Counted from the stretch's first letter, positions 23,729 through 34,902 are shown. The stretch: DNA of 64,000 nucleotides from Macrostomum hystrix (GCA_950097015.1 CATNEN010000011.1:434001-498000); one strand, 5' to 3'. The notes: generated by a model from the sequence alone, not told the origin. Translations and numbers: made by a program.

Positions 23729-24283
23729 ATGGTACGCTTTAGGGTGCGAACAGAATTCAATTCAAATTGGCGGTGTTGGGCACTGTTCCATAAATTAAAT
23801 AAGGATGAATTCAAGATGGGATTAAACGAATTCATCGGATTCCTCCGCATCACCGGCCCGGGCCAGCTGCAGAAAGTCGTTCACAATGCTGACCTCGATT
23901 GGGAGAGGATCGATGCGAAGTTTGAAGGCTGTCGAGATGCGAGGAACTACCATCTATTTTTGAACAACTGTGAGCACTTTGTGAACTTTTTGATCTACGG
24001 TCGATTCACAAGTTTACAGCTCAGCGACTGGGCTTTGAGTGCAACATCTACTTGTAACTCATTCTCGATGCAGCTCTTAAACGGAAAATACTCTCGCCCT
24101 TCGGGTAGTCTGCAGCGGATTTTCGCAGGCATTTCGCCAGCTGTGCCTGACGGAAGGACATTTTGGTGTGAAGGATTGAGCTTTGCGTTCGTTTTGGGCT
24201 TTGCTTTTATAGAGGCCGCCTTACTGGAGTTCCTCAAGGCCACTACAGGAATGCCTGAGCACGAGTATTTTTATAACATTTAA
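23729..24283 (+). CDS. LRAT-domain protein, N-terminal catalytic half not found
   Basis: LRAT/HRASLS (NlpC/P60-like) enzymes are membrane-bound thiol acyltransferases or phospholipases. The frame from the ATG at 23729 encodes 184 residues. KVVHNADLDWERIDAKFEGC and YHLFLNNCEHFVNFLIYGR match the second half of the domain, including the NCEHF motif with the catalytic Cys. A hydrophobic segment near the end (SFAFVLGFAFIEAALLEFL) could be a membrane anchor, as in family members. The first half of the domain, which carries the active-site His, is not in this frame, and I found no exon for it nearby. The frame is therefore a 5'-truncated gene, a gene with unseen upstream exons, or an inactive copy. 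The residues before about 30 look unrelated to the family. Confidence 0.72.
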   Translation: MVRFRVRTEFNSNWRCWALFHKLNKDEFKMGLNEFIGFLRITGPGQLQKVVHNADLDWERIDAKFEGCRDARNYHLFLNNCEHFVNFLIYGRFTSLQLSDWALSATSTCNSFSMQLLNGKYSRPSGSLQRIFAGISPAVPDGRTFWCEGLSFAFVLGFAFIEAALLEFLKATTGMPEHEYFYNI

Positions 24284-25260
24284 AATGTACTTCAGTATAC
24301 TACTCGTACATGTGAAAAACTTTTCTTGCTATGCACTCTGCTTTATCAGTCATGTTGCTTGGTGGCTGGCCTACGTAATGTATAGTTAGTAGCTGACGAG
24401 ACTCTGTATCGTAATACTTATTATGAGCACATTATTTTTTTATTGAGCACAATTACGACACTACTCGTAATTGGGATGTTTTTCGCTAGAAAAGTAACTC
24501 AGTCGAATTGTTGATTTTTATATTTGCTATATTGATTAAGATATGCGTATGATTAGGACACGGTGTGATAAAAAATTAGAAACGTCTTAACTGTTCCAAT
24601 TTTTAAGATAATTATTTTTGTTCCTTGAGCCATTCACTAAAACATTCTAGATGAGCAAAGATCAATATTTTCTTACGATTTTTGGCCCCTAAAAAATTTG
24701 CCGGAGTTAATCAAAATATATTGCAAATTTTCTGTTTAGTACATGAAAATCGCTAGTTTCGCAGATGATTTCATAGCTACTTCAGTATCTAGATAAAATA
24801 TGTAATCCAATGCGAATGTGTATACATGGTTCTTGGCACTTAAACAGACTAAAAATCGATCTTCACAATCTGATTGGCTAGTGCCAGTCACGTGCTATAG
24901 TTGAATCGCAAACGAAAAGACGGGTTCCTAAAAATATATACTTAGTAACAACTCAAACCTCGTGGGTCAACAATAAAAGCTTGAACCTGGGTGCATTCTC
25001 GTTGAATGCTGTGTCGTTTCTGGTCTCTGCTATGCTCGCTAGTTATACTGTTATTTTACAAGCCAGAACCGCTTGTATCCAGAGTGGAGTACACTTATTG
25101 ACACAAGGCCAAACTTGCTATCAAGTGAAGACTAAGTTTCGGATGGTCGTTTATACGTCGTTTGCATGTTTTGATCTATTTAGTACATTTTTATAAATAC
25201 CTAATTGATGGCGGTTCCAACTGACCTTTACGTCACTGTGAGCGAATGTGTCAAACAGAC
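24284..25260 (+). other. Intergenic DNA with possible small secreted ORF
   Basis: Mostly AT-rich and featureless. From an ATG at 25032 a short frame (about 54 codons, to 25196) has a hydrophobic start and two Cys (CIQSGVHLLTQGQTC). It could be a small exon, but support is weak. Confidence 0.3.
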
Positions 25261-25267
25261 ATATAAG
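25261..25267 (+). promoter_or_regulatory. Candidate TATA box for PAN-domain gene
   Basis: ATATAAG lies about 70 bp upstream of the first ATG, a spacing compatible with a TATA promoter and a short 5' UTR. Confidence 0.3.
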
Positions 25268-25359
25268 GCCCAGCAGTCGGCAAATACAAGCCACGTTTGT
25301 GTACGTACAATTGATAAAATACACAGATAGGAATGTACCTGCATAGAAGCAGTTCAAAT

Positions 25360-26172
25360 ATGCGCCTGCTACTACTATTCTTGACTGTCCAGCTGTCAAA
25401 TGTTCGCGGCATCGCTGCTGCCTGTCTGGAGACTGACGTTGAGTACACTGGCACTGAGCTGGCTGACGGTAGGCTGCTGAGCACAGCTAGCGCCGAGGAG
25501 TGCCAGTTGTGGTGCCAGTACATCGCCAAGCAGAAAGGCACCTGCAAGTACTTCACCTTTGAACTGGGCGATCGAAGCAGTGCGCCTGTGTGCTTGCTCA
25601 AGAGCGGTGAGTACGGCAAGGTGGAAAAGAAGAACAGAGTCTCCGGACCAGTCCGCTGCGGCGGCACCTGCATTGAAGTTGGCGTGGATTACAGTGGCTC
25701 CGACCTGCCCGACGGCCTGGTAAAGGATGTGGTCAGTTTCGCGGACTGCCAGCATCTCTGCCGAGACCGACAGGACTGCGAATTTTTCTCCTGGGCCTCA
25801 AACGGCTTGAACAGTCGAAACTGTTGGCTAAAGTCGGGCAGCTTCATCCGGACTGAGGATCCGTACCTGACCAAAATATCTGGACCAGCCCGGTGCTCTG
25901 GCACCTGCATTGAGACTGGCGTGGACTACCGCGACAGCGTGCGGGACCCCAGCGACACTGTCGTGAGGGACGTGGCTAGCCCCGAAGACTGTCAGAAGCT
26001 GTGTGCACAAAAGTCCAGCTGTGAATTCTTCACCTGGGCGTCTGACAATGAAGACGGCTGCCCGGATTGTCGACAGAGCTGCTGGTTGAAGTCAGGCGAC
26101 TACCAGCGGCTGCCGAATCGGCCGAATCGAGTTTCTGGGCCGGGTCGATGCAATGCTCCCAAGCTGATTTAG
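25360..26172 (+). CDS. Secreted protein with three PAN/apple-like modules
   Basis: This is a single-exon gene of 270 residues from the ATG at 25360. That start was preferred over the in-frame ATG at 25333 because it begins a signal peptide directly (MRLLLLFLTVQLSNVRGIAA). Three tandem modules of about 80 residues follow, each with the pattern C-[IL]-E-[TV]...D/EY...DCQ.LC..... C..F.[FTW]......C.LKSG.........SGP.RC. They match PAN/apple-type protein- or carbohydrate-binding modules: EECQLWCQYIAKQKGTCKYF, DCQHLCRDRQDCEFFSW and DCQKLCAQKSSCEFFTW. Each module has about six cysteines. There is no enzyme domain or membrane segment, so the product is probably an extracellular binding protein. Modules 2 and 3 are closest to each other, which suggests internal duplication. 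A poly(A) signal follows immediately. Confidence 0.88.
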   Translation: MRLLLLFLTVQLSNVRGIAAACLETDVEYTGTELADGRLLSTASAEECQLWCQYIAKQKGTCKYFTFELGDRSSAPVCLLKSGEYGKVEKKNRVSGPVRCGGTCIEVGVDYSGSDLPDGLVKDVVSFADCQHLCRDRQDCEFFSWASNGLNSRNCWLKSGSFIRTEDPYLTKISGPARCSGTCIETGVDYRDSVRDPSDTVVRDVASPEDCQKLCAQKSSCEFFTWASDNEDGCPDCRQSCWLKSGDYQRLPNRPNRVSGPGRCNAPKLI

Positions 26173-26178
26173 CTATTT

Positions 26179-26184
26179 AATAAA
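26179..26184 (+). terminator. Poly(A) signal of PAN-domain gene
   Basis: AATAAA starts 7 bp after the stop codon of the PAN-domain gene; the 3' UTR would be very short. Confidence 0.5.
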
Positions 26185-26371
26185 TAATTATTTTGTTCTT
26201 TTCAGGAAAAAATTAACTCCAGTTATTTAGTCTTTTTTCATATCTAAAAGTCATTATAATTTATTTTTTGTTTACTACTAACTAGCTAAATAAACACAAA
26301 AAGCAATGTGACAACATGCAAAAATTTATTTTTTTTAGTTTCTAGAGATGTAAAGATATTTAACCTTACCC

Positions 26372-26640
26372 AAGTTGGGTCAGCTAGAAGTCAGTGGCAC
26401 AGCTGCAAGCCAAACGCTGCCGGTGTACTGCTGTTTAGTCCGTGGACTGGGTAGGCCGATGCTAGTTTCCCCCTCAATTGATGCTGGCACCCAATTTACA
26501 GCTGGGGGAACTAAAGCACTAGGGAATTGAGAGCCTTGCTTGGTGACAAATTGCTTCCCTTGCGCTGAGATTCGAACTCCCGACCTTTCAATCAGAAATC
26601 TGAAGCTCTAAGCACAGGGGTCTAAAGCTCCCTCAGCATT
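26372..26640 (-). mobile_element. tRNA-derived SINE, family C
   Basis: On the minus strand a B box with GTCGGGAGTTCGAATCTCAG (complement of about 26567-26586) is preceded by a tRNA-like T-arm and anticodon-side sequence. About 200 bp of unique body reaches to about 26372. It is unrelated to the family A body. A similar box, GAGTTCGAATCCCAGG on the minus strand, occurs near 61650-61670. Confidence 0.6.
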
Positions 26641-26844
26641 ACTTCATGATGACTATTCATATAAATGTCCCTAATATCTAATTTTGCAAATACTAGTACA
26701 ATAGCTTTCGTTCTCATCGTCATTTTGACGTGCAAAATCATCAAACACTTCGCATTGTTGATGTTGAGGTACATCGACACTAATAATTGTCTAAAACACT
26801 ACATGATTAAGTTAATCAAGATATGCATAGGAGCCATTGTAGTT

Positions 26845-27200
26845 AGGGGGCGGTGGCAGAGCGGTTAACGCGCTTGCCTTGATCGCGCCAAGGTCCCTAA
26901 GCTCGATTCCGCGGCGTGGCCACATTTATTAGAAGCGCAGCCGCGGAGAGAACGCTTGGGGCTTGTCATAAAATTGACGACCTTCAGGGCCAACCTCCAA
27001 GGCACAGTAAACTGTACACTGCCTGACGATGAGAAAGTCATGGCAGATGTACACACCTATGTGAGCGTACAGTATCTTGGTGCGTGTGAGTTCGGAGTCA
27101 GCGAAATGGACAAGAACTGCCTCCTCGCTGGCTGCGGGTCTAGTGTCACCAAATGATGTGCCATTGTTAGTGCAGCCCTCCTGCAATTATTATTTTTATT
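26845..27200 (+). mobile_element. tRNA-derived SINE, family A copy 3
   Basis: Full length. The head is GGGGGCGGTGGCAGAGCGG with A and B boxes (AGCTCGATTCCGC), followed by the family A body. The 3' end CCAAATGATGTGCCATT is followed by an ATT-rich tail. It lies just downstream of the C11orf54-like gene's 3' end. Confidence 0.9.
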
Positions 27201-27288
27201 AGATCCTAGTTCATTGTGGTGTCCAAAACAGATTATTATTGCACAAGCTCTGTACTTCTGCCAAAACGAGTTGCTAGAGCAGCCCCTA

Positions 27289-30200
27289 TTACTCGTCACT
27301 CAAAGCGTCAATCCCATCAGGCGGGTCCATGCGCAACAGCCAGGAGGCCAGGCTAAAGTACGCCAGGTACTCGGCAGTGTCCGCACTTGTGTCGTAGTGA
27401 TAGTGCCCGCCGGTGGCTTCGGTTTCCGTGTTCCAGCCGTGAAAGTGCTCGAGCCGGAGGCCCCAGGAGCGCGGATCGTGGCTGAGCAGCACCCCGCAGC
27501 AGACCATCGGCGGTGGCATGTCGAAGAAGCGCAGCCAGTTATTCACCTCGGCAGAGCAGGTCAGCGGAGTCGGACTAAAGTCAGGCATCACGTGCATGTG
27601 CGCTGGGGCGCCTGTGAGGCAGAAGACTCCACCAAGGCCTACAGGTAGGTGACACCTGGGGGTTTTGGAACACAGATCCGTGATTTACTTGCAGCTATGC
27701 TTCAGACTTCTACTTTAAACTTAGCAAATTAAACTTGGTTTAAAACGTAGTGTGGAAAAATTACGTAATCCTTAAGTATGTGTGACAGTTCACTGTTCTG
27801 AGTATGGGATGACAACTCATTGAATGGCCTCAGGGGTGTAGGATGGCAGCTCTTTGAATGGCCTGGGTATAGGATGAAAACTCCTTGAATGGCCTGGGTA
27901 TGGGATGAAAAATCCTTGAATGGTCTGGGTGTGGGATGGCAACTCATTGAATGGCCTGGGTATAGGATGAAAACTCCTTGAATGGCCTGGGTATAGGATG
28001 AAAACTCATTGAATGGCCTGGGTATAGGATGAAAACTCATTGAATGGCCTGGGTATAGGATGAAAACTCATTGAATGGCCTGGGTATAGGATGAAAACTC
28101 ATTGAATGGCCTGGGTATAGGATGAAAACTCCTTGAATGGCCTGGGTATGGGATGGCAACTCATTGAATGGTCTGGGTGTGGGATGGCAACTCATTGAAT
28201 GGCCTGGGTATAGGATGAAAACTCCTTGAATGGCCTGGGTATAGGATGAAAACTCCTTGAATGGCCTGGGTATGGGATGGCAACTCATTGAATGGTCTGG
28301 GTGTGGGATGGCAGCTCTTTGAATGGCCTGGGTATAGGATGAAAACTCCTTGAATGGTCTGGGTATGGGATGAAAACTCCTTGAATGGCCTGGGTATGGG
28401 ATGAAAACTCCTTGAATGGCCTGGGTATGGGATGGCAACTCATTGAATGGTCTGGGTGTGGGATGGCAACTCATTGAATGGCCTGGGTATAGGATGAAAA
28501 CTCCTTGAATGGCCTGGGTATAGGATGAAAACTCCTTGAATGGCCTGGGTATGGGATGGCAACTCATTGAATGGTCTGGGTGTGGGATGGCAGCTCTTTG
28601 AATGGCCTGGGTATAGGATGAAAACTCCTTGAATGGTCTGGGTATGGGATGAAAACTCCTTGAATGGCCTGGGTATGGGATGAAAACTCCTTGAATGGCC
28701 TGGGTATGGGATGAAAACTCCTTGAATGGCCTGGGTATGGGATGAAAACTCCTTGAATGGCCTGGGTATGGGATGAAAACTCCTTGAATGGCCTGGGTAT
28801 GGGATGAAAACTCCTTGAATGGCCTGGGTATGGGATGAAAACTCCTTGAATGGCCTGGGTATGGGATGAAAACTCCTTGAATGGCCTGGGTATGGGATGA
28901 AAACTCCTTGAATGGCCTGGGTATGGGATGAAAACTCCTTGAATGGCCTGGGTATGGGATGGCAACTCATTGAATGGTCTGGGTGTGGGATGGCAACTCA
29001 TTGAATGGTCTGGGTGTGGGATGGCAGCTCGTTGAATGGTCTGGGTATGGGATGGCAACTCATTGAATGGTCTGGGTGTGGGATGACAGCTCATTGAATG
29101 GTCTGGGTGTGGGATGACAGCTCATTGAATGGTCTGGGTATGGGTGGTAACTCATTGAAAGGCCTGGGTGTGGGATGACAGCTAGTTAAATAATCTGTGC
29201 CTGAGGTGGCAGCTCATCGGATGTTTGCTTGAAGGATCTCACTGTGAGAACTCCTTAGCAAGGGCGCTCTGCAAAAGCACGGCAAGCCCGCCACGTTGCT
29301 GCTGCTGCTGGCACCATCGAGAGGCGCGCAGACGCAGGACGGGACCTCCAGGCTGTCCGGCCGAGCACAGAGTGTCCACCATCAAGCCGGACTCGGCAAA
29401 GTCCACCCTGCTGAGCTGGCAGCTGGACAAGTCCCGCGGGTCGGTCGAACTGATTCGCTCGTCGATGCTGGCCACGCGACACTGGCTGCCAAGCGGCCCG
29501 AGATTGGCCACCAGTTCGGCGTTGCGACCGAATTTAACTGACGATACAGCGCCCGCTCCAATGATGAGACCGTCTGGACAGCCAGCCGCTTTTAATATGC
29601 TATGGAGCTCGTAGCGCCTGTGTGGGCGAAGGTTTCAGTGATTCATCTGTCACTCCCCCAAAAGACAGTTAGTTGATCAATCTGTGACTTCTTCTATTAG
29701 ATCTGTCACTCCTTTCATTAGATCTGTCACTCCTTTCATTATATCTGTCACTCCTTTCATTAGATCTGTCACTCCTTTCATTAGATCTGTCACTCCTTTG
29801 ATTAGATCTGTCACTCCTTTCATTAGATCTGCCACTCTTTCTACGAGCTGGCATCAAGTCTGTCGGGTAATTCCATGAAGTCTGTTATTCATTTAATTTA
29901 ATAAGTTAGTCGCTCACTCCTGTGCAAATCTCTATTTAGCATGTATAAAGTTTTCCAAAAATTTCAAAGAATGCCTTTTTTATCCGGCTATCTAGTGGCA
30001 TTTCATATCTAGCCTGACGTTGTACCACAAAGACAGTCTCAACGAGGACTTCTAGTCTAAAGCAGCCGCATACCTGGTGTCCACCTGAGGTGTCGGCAGC
30101 AGATACGGCACTCCGCCAGCCTGCGCGATCGTTGTCGAGTCGCCGCCGCATATGCCGCGCCCGGCTAGTCGAAACGGCGCCTCGGACAGGTCCGGACAAT

Positions 30201-30321
30201 TCGGGATCAGCTCGACGCTGGCTTCGTGGAAAGCGCCGCGACAGGCCCGATCGAGGCAGCTGGCCACGACAGACGCATCAGGTCGGTGCAATCGAAGGCG
30301 TCGATAAGGCGGCTGCTGCAT
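27289..30321 (-). CDS. C11orf54: C11orf54-type ester hydrolase (DUF1907, PTD012 family)
   Basis: This family is a zinc-containing, nuclear/cytoplasmic protein with ester hydrolase activity in vitro. Exons on the minus strand are 30321-30074, 29617-29243 and 27655-27289, with phases 2 and 2, giving 329 residues (human 315). Exon 1 has NCPDLSEAPFRLAGRGICGG and AQAGGVPYLLP. Exon 2 has RYELHSILKAAGCPDGLIIG and GAGAVSSVKFG. Exon 3 has LPVGLGGVF, HVMPDF, EVNNWLRFFDM, LSHDPRSWGLRLEHFHG and GGHYHYDT. All occur in the family order, and the His cluster (LEHFH, GHYHYD) that binds the metal is intact. A short poly-Q insertion lies in exon 2. Intron 2 (1587 bp) is almost entirely a 31-bp minisatellite and intron 1 has a 21-bp one. 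The gene is complete and probably functional. Confidence 0.95.
27795..29215. repeat. 31-bp minisatellite, about 44 copies, in C11orf54 intron 2
   Basis: The unit begins TTGAATGGCCTGGGTATGGG, followed by ATGAAAACTCC. Variants are GGTCTGGGTGTGGG and ATGGCAACTCA, and variant types form higher-order blocks. On the minus strand three units (93 bp) make a 31-codon period with no stop, giving several false 176-codon ORFs. Confidence 0.97.
29685..29845. repeat. 21-bp minisatellite, about 8 copies, in C11orf54 intron 1
   Basis: The unit is ATCTGTCACTCCTTTCATTAG, with one GATTAG variant copy. Confidence 0.93.
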
Positions 30322-31364
30322 TCTTTGTTTTCTGTTTTCTGGGACGCGAGCTGCAATTCACTCGGAAATCAACCCACAGTTCATTTTATATTTAAATATT
30401 TGGTGGCCCGAATCACCCGAACTGACTGAAATAGATAACAATGGAGACAAGACTACTAGGCTTGTGCTAGGGTCAGTACATACGAAATGCGATTTTATCT
30501 ATATTGAAGGTCCAAACGAAAACACGTAGTGTACGATAAGACGATAGGTTAGTTCTCACTGCCATCAAACGAGGCCAAAACACACGACAGTACGAGTACA
30601 TTTTAATGACTAGTCATTGCAACACTAAACAAATGTGCATTAAAAACGAATCGTTTGATGGCAGTGAGTGCGAGCCTTAAAACACTTGGACATAAAGATT
30701 GACGAAAGCGTCAAAATGTTCTTTAAGTCGAAAACTTATAAACTAAATGCTACAGCCCGTTACATACATACATAATTTCGAACATAATTTTTTCCACGAA
30801 AGCATGTACGAGTATATGCCGTTGGATGTTACTATTTATAGATGTCTATGGTCATAAGCGGGGTGTAACGCATATATTTTTTCACTGATTATGCATATGA
30901 TAAACGCTGTTTAATTCAGATTCTGTTGTTAGAAAGTACGAGGACCGGGGCCGAGTACAAACAGATTCCATACCTATAATTATAAATGAAGCCCATTAAG
31001 GAATCGGATTATGTATATATGCGATGATATGAGCATTTTCTTCAAGGATTTAGTTTTTAGCTCGTAGGTTTATCGGCACTGATAGTCTTATGGCCTCTCA
31101 ATGTTAATTATTTTGCCCATGTTCGCATTTTAGACATTTTAGAAATTCCATCGTAATTATTAAATTAAATGGTTTACTAACTAAACTATCTAAGAAAGGC
31201 GGAAAGAAGCAACACTGCACTGCACAAGGCACAATATCTCCGAGTCCATTTCCAAACAACTGTAATCGCTTAAACAGATTCTCTTTGGAGGAATCCGAAT
31301 ATCTGAAGCTTTCTTTCCAGCCATCAATTGACCTGAAACCAGCGGCTTATAGGTATATTTCTAG
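30322..31364. other. Intergenic DNA with a small inverted-repeat element
   Basis: No gene is recognised between the C11orf54 start and the eS4 3' end. Around 30551-30676 CTCACTGCCATCAAACGA faces TCGTTTGATGGCAGTGAG across about 85 bp, a small MITE-like element. The rest is AT-rich. Confidence 0.5.
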
Positions 31365-31370
31365 TTTATT
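31365..31370 (-). terminator. Poly(A) signal of eS4 gene
   Basis: AATAAA on the minus strand lies about 115 bp after the eS4 stop codon. Confidence 0.5.
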
Positions 31371-31484
31371 CGCACAGACATTAATTAGCAGAGAGCCAAT
31401 CAAAGTTCAACAACAAAAGCTTGAAATCCGCCAGCCTTTTCCACTGTGGTCTCCCGCACGCCAAGAACCAGTTGTGTAGCCGCT

Positions 31485-33507
31485 TCACTTGCGGGTGGCG
31501 GCCAGGCGCCGGTCGCGCTCCTCGGCGATGCTGAGCTTAACACCCTTGCCGCGCGGCAGCGACACCCACGGCTGGCTGCCCTTGCCGATGACGAATACGT
31601 TGCCCTCTCTAAAAAAGGATAAGAAACGCTTTTTTAATCGAATTTCAGAGCATTTGGAATTTACGAAAAGTAGCACTAATATAGCTGGCATTTACCTGGT
31701 GGCGAAGGTGTGTCCGAGCGAGTCCTTGACGTGCACAATGTCAAAGTCCGGATGGCGCTCCCGGTGGATGATGACGCCGACGCGGCCGGTGTTGGCGCCG
31801 CCGGTGATCATGCACAGATTTCCGGGCTCGAACTTGACAAAGTCGATGATCTTGCCGGTGGCCAGGTCCACGCGAACTGTGTCGCTGGCCTTCACAAGCG
31901 GATCCGGATAGCGGATGGTGCGAGCATCGTGGGTGCTCAGCAGGGGCACATTGCCCTGGGCGGTGCCCACCCTGCGGGGTTTCCAATGATAAAAATGAAT
32001 GGCAATGCACTAACCAGTGTTAGGCATCGTTTACGGCAGTAAACTTTTTTGCTTAATAAAAGAAAAACTTTCTGTTGTGTTGAAACTGACGGTTTTTTTA
32101 CATTTTTCTGAATTTCACTCGATTCATTACGAATACAGGTCCCACATTATGCTGCCTAACGTATCTTATAAGCTAGAAGAAAATAATTACTATAGGTTAT
32201 AACAAATGAATGTTTATCAATTTAATACATAAAATTTTTTTAATAGAATAGAATGTTATTGTAGATTACACATAATTAACATGAAACCATAAGTATATTT
32301 GAAAAAAACACATAAGCATTAGCACCATAACGATTGTTAACCCTGTAAAAAAATTCGGCTGCTTCTTCGGCGGGTTTTTTGTGCAAAATAGGAGTGGAAT
32401 CTACCAAAATCCCGCCTATCTCGCAAGAGTTAAAGAAACCACCCAGGAAGCAGCCGATGTAACCGTAAATTGTGCGGAAACCGCCGAAGAATCACCCGAA
32501 CCAGTGGCCCATGGGACAACCAGAGAATTATTTACGGGCGATTTCTCGGCGGTTTCTGAGCATGGAATCTTCCGAACTGAAGGATTCTTTGGGTGATTCC
32601 ATTTCGCCACCAAGAACACCGAGAAAACGCCCAGTTGGGTAGATTCTAAGCATGGAATCATACGATTGGTATGTTTCCAGCGTTCGGCTGTTTCTTTTTC
32701 TGGAAATACCGCAGATTCCAACTGGAATCACCCAAAGAAACATCCCTATTTTTAGCGGGACTTTAGTAGAAATGAATCCGGAAAGAAAAGCCTCCCATAT
32801 CTGCAATTTTTTCGGAGATAAAAACGCCAAAAAACTTAGAGAGACATTAATTAACAGACCATACATCGTTAAATCAGAAAAAAAATCTTTTTTTTTCGTT
32901 AAACAGTTGACCCTAAAAATTTACTTAGGCTGTTAAAACCCAAGAAAAAACGCATTTTAACGGACCAATGCTCAACCCGGGCACCAATGACCTAACAAGA
33001 AGACGCCTGAAGTTTTTTACCTGCGCACGCGGCAGAGCTTGTACTTGGCCTCTTCAGGGGTGATGGCGTGCAGAGCGAATCGGCCCTTCACATCGTAGAT
33101 CAGGCGGTAGTTCTCGTTGGTGCGCTCGATGCTAACCACATCCATGAAGCCGGCTGGGTAGCGCTTGTCCGTGCGCACACGGCCGTCCACCTGGGGAGGG
33201 GGAATAACATTTACTTTTCGCTTTGAAGACTCGGCATTTAAGGTAGAGCTTCAATTCAACTTCAATAAAAGGCAAACATTTTGGGGCTCACCTTGATGCA
33301 CCGCTGGGCCAGAATCTTGGTGGTCTCCTTGTAGGTGAGCGCGTACTTTAGCCGGTTGCGGAGGAACAGGCAGAGCGGCAGGCACTCGCGCATCTTATGC
33401 GGACCGGCGGCCGGCTTTGGTGCAAAGCAGCCGGACATTTTGTCCAGCATCCAGTGACGGGGGGCATTAACCCGCTTCAGGTGCTTCTTCAGGCCGCGAA
33501 CTCCCAT
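31485..33507 (-). CDS. RPS4: 40S ribosomal protein eS4
   Basis: Structural component of the small ribosomal subunit. Four exons on the minus strand are 33507-33292, 33190-33021, 31971-31696 and 31608-31485, with phases 0, 2 and 2, giving 261 residues (human RPS4X 263). Exon 1 has [20 protein letters not shown] and [11 protein letters not shown]. Exon 2 begins [19 protein letters not shown] and ends [11 protein letters not shown]. Exon 3 has [15 protein letters not shown], the KOW-like [17 protein letters not shown] and [14 protein letters not shown]. Exon 4 has [20 protein letters not shown] and [11 protein letters not shown]. The S4 RNA-binding region and the KOW motif are in normal order. 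A two-residue deletion relative to human lies at the exon 2-3 junction. Upstream of the ATG is a TTACAG|CAACAG acceptor-like site, possibly a 5' UTR intron or a trans-splice site. Confidence 0.98.
32340..32765. repeat. Inverted-repeat-containing insert in eS4 intron 2
   Basis: Several short complementary pairs lie here (GGCGGG/CCCGCC near 32369 and 32412; TTTGGGTGATTCCA near 32588 and TGGAATCACCCAAA near 32720-32735). GC is higher than in the rest of the intron. It resembles a MITE, but its ends and target duplication were not defined. Confidence 0.4.
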
Positions 33508-34894
33508 GGCTGGCTAAGTCTGCTGTTGCTGTAACATTGCCCATGGCATTAATTAATTTGATATGATGACATCCATGATTATTTAACTTTTTTCTTACAG
33601 TCATTAACTTATACAACAATATGGCCATACTAAAATATCAAGTCACAGAAGGCACATGAAATATAAACATATTCACAGTAGTCGAAGAACCATTTTATGG
33701 CACCTGGTGGTCCTATTTTAATAATTAGGCGATGATGAATCCAAATTTTCATAGCTAGCTGGGTGGTTCATTACCTTTACTTCCCATTGCTTTGCCATTT
33801 GATTGATAGTATCACAAAAGTGAAATACAAATTGTAGCTTATATTAAATGGACTGTGAAAAATATATCAGTGGGACATGGGCATTCTGAGAGAACTCTAA
33901 ATTGGCTTAGGTTGATATAACTGAACTTTTGCAAAAACCTGCTTTTGAAAATGACATCATAAAAACATTAACTCATGACGTAGGTGATAAGGTTAGATCA
34001 GTGTTCTGTGTTCAACAAGCCTTTTAAAAATGATGCAGACAAAAAGTAATGTAGGAAATAATATAACATATAGTAAAACACTACATATTTTTACTTTGTC
34101 TTTTAGGCTAAGCCTCAATTGACAGTTTGAATTTGTTTGCTACCAGTTAGTCTGCCATTCTTTCATATGCAAAACGTTAAAATGACATTTTGTCTGCTAA
34201 ACATATTCACATAAATTTCACATTATTCATTGATCTCTAGTTTGCAACTAAATATTAAAAGAAGTTACCATATGAAAATTGCTTTAATTTTAAAATAATT
34301 TTTTATAACAAAATATGAACAATAAAAATCATAATACTCAATTCTTTCACAATATCTAATGCCATTTGATTATACTCTGTCAGGAAAATTCATTTCATCT
34401 GACAGCAGACAAACTGTCACTGACACTGGCAGTAAACACAATGACTGTGTACTTAAGCCTCTAATGTTACACTTTCAGATTTGAGTCGGGATTGGAGTCG
34501 GGAAATCCCGAGTCGGGGAAAGTTTAAAAGGTTAAAAAACAGCCTTCCATTTTAACTATGCACACTTATAAAGTATTAATTAAATAATGCTATAAGTATT
34601 AATAAGAAGCTGCATTGCTCTGATTAAGTCTGGGTTTTACTTTAAATGAGTTAAATTATTAAATTACTAGCTTTTTTTGCCCGTTGTTTTTGTGGCAGAA
34701 ATTTAAAGCAAAGCAGTAAGCAATTCACGTCTCTGTATTAACTTTATAGTGAAGGTCACCATTTATTTATTTACTGCAATAATGAAAAGTGAAGAGTTTG
34801 TTTAAGGGCATTTTAAGTAAAAAATAAGTGAAAAGTTTGTCCAAACAGCCCCTCTTGATTACTTCTTTAGAAACATGTCTCTTAGCCACTCCTC
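33508..34894. other. AT-rich intergenic DNA
   Basis: Upstream flank of the eS4 gene. It is very AT-rich with no recognised gene or repeat; its first ~100 bp should hold the eS4 promoter. Confidence 0.5.
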
Positions 34895-34902
34895 TTTACA
34901 GT

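Noticed and set aside
27729-29094. Four minus-strand ORFs of 103-176 codons with HPIPRPFKEF repeats
   Set aside because: They lie wholly in the minisatellite of C11orf54 intron 2.
31489-32042. Plus-strand ORFs over eS4 exons 3 and 4
   Set aside because: Antisense shadows of a well-conserved ribosomal protein.
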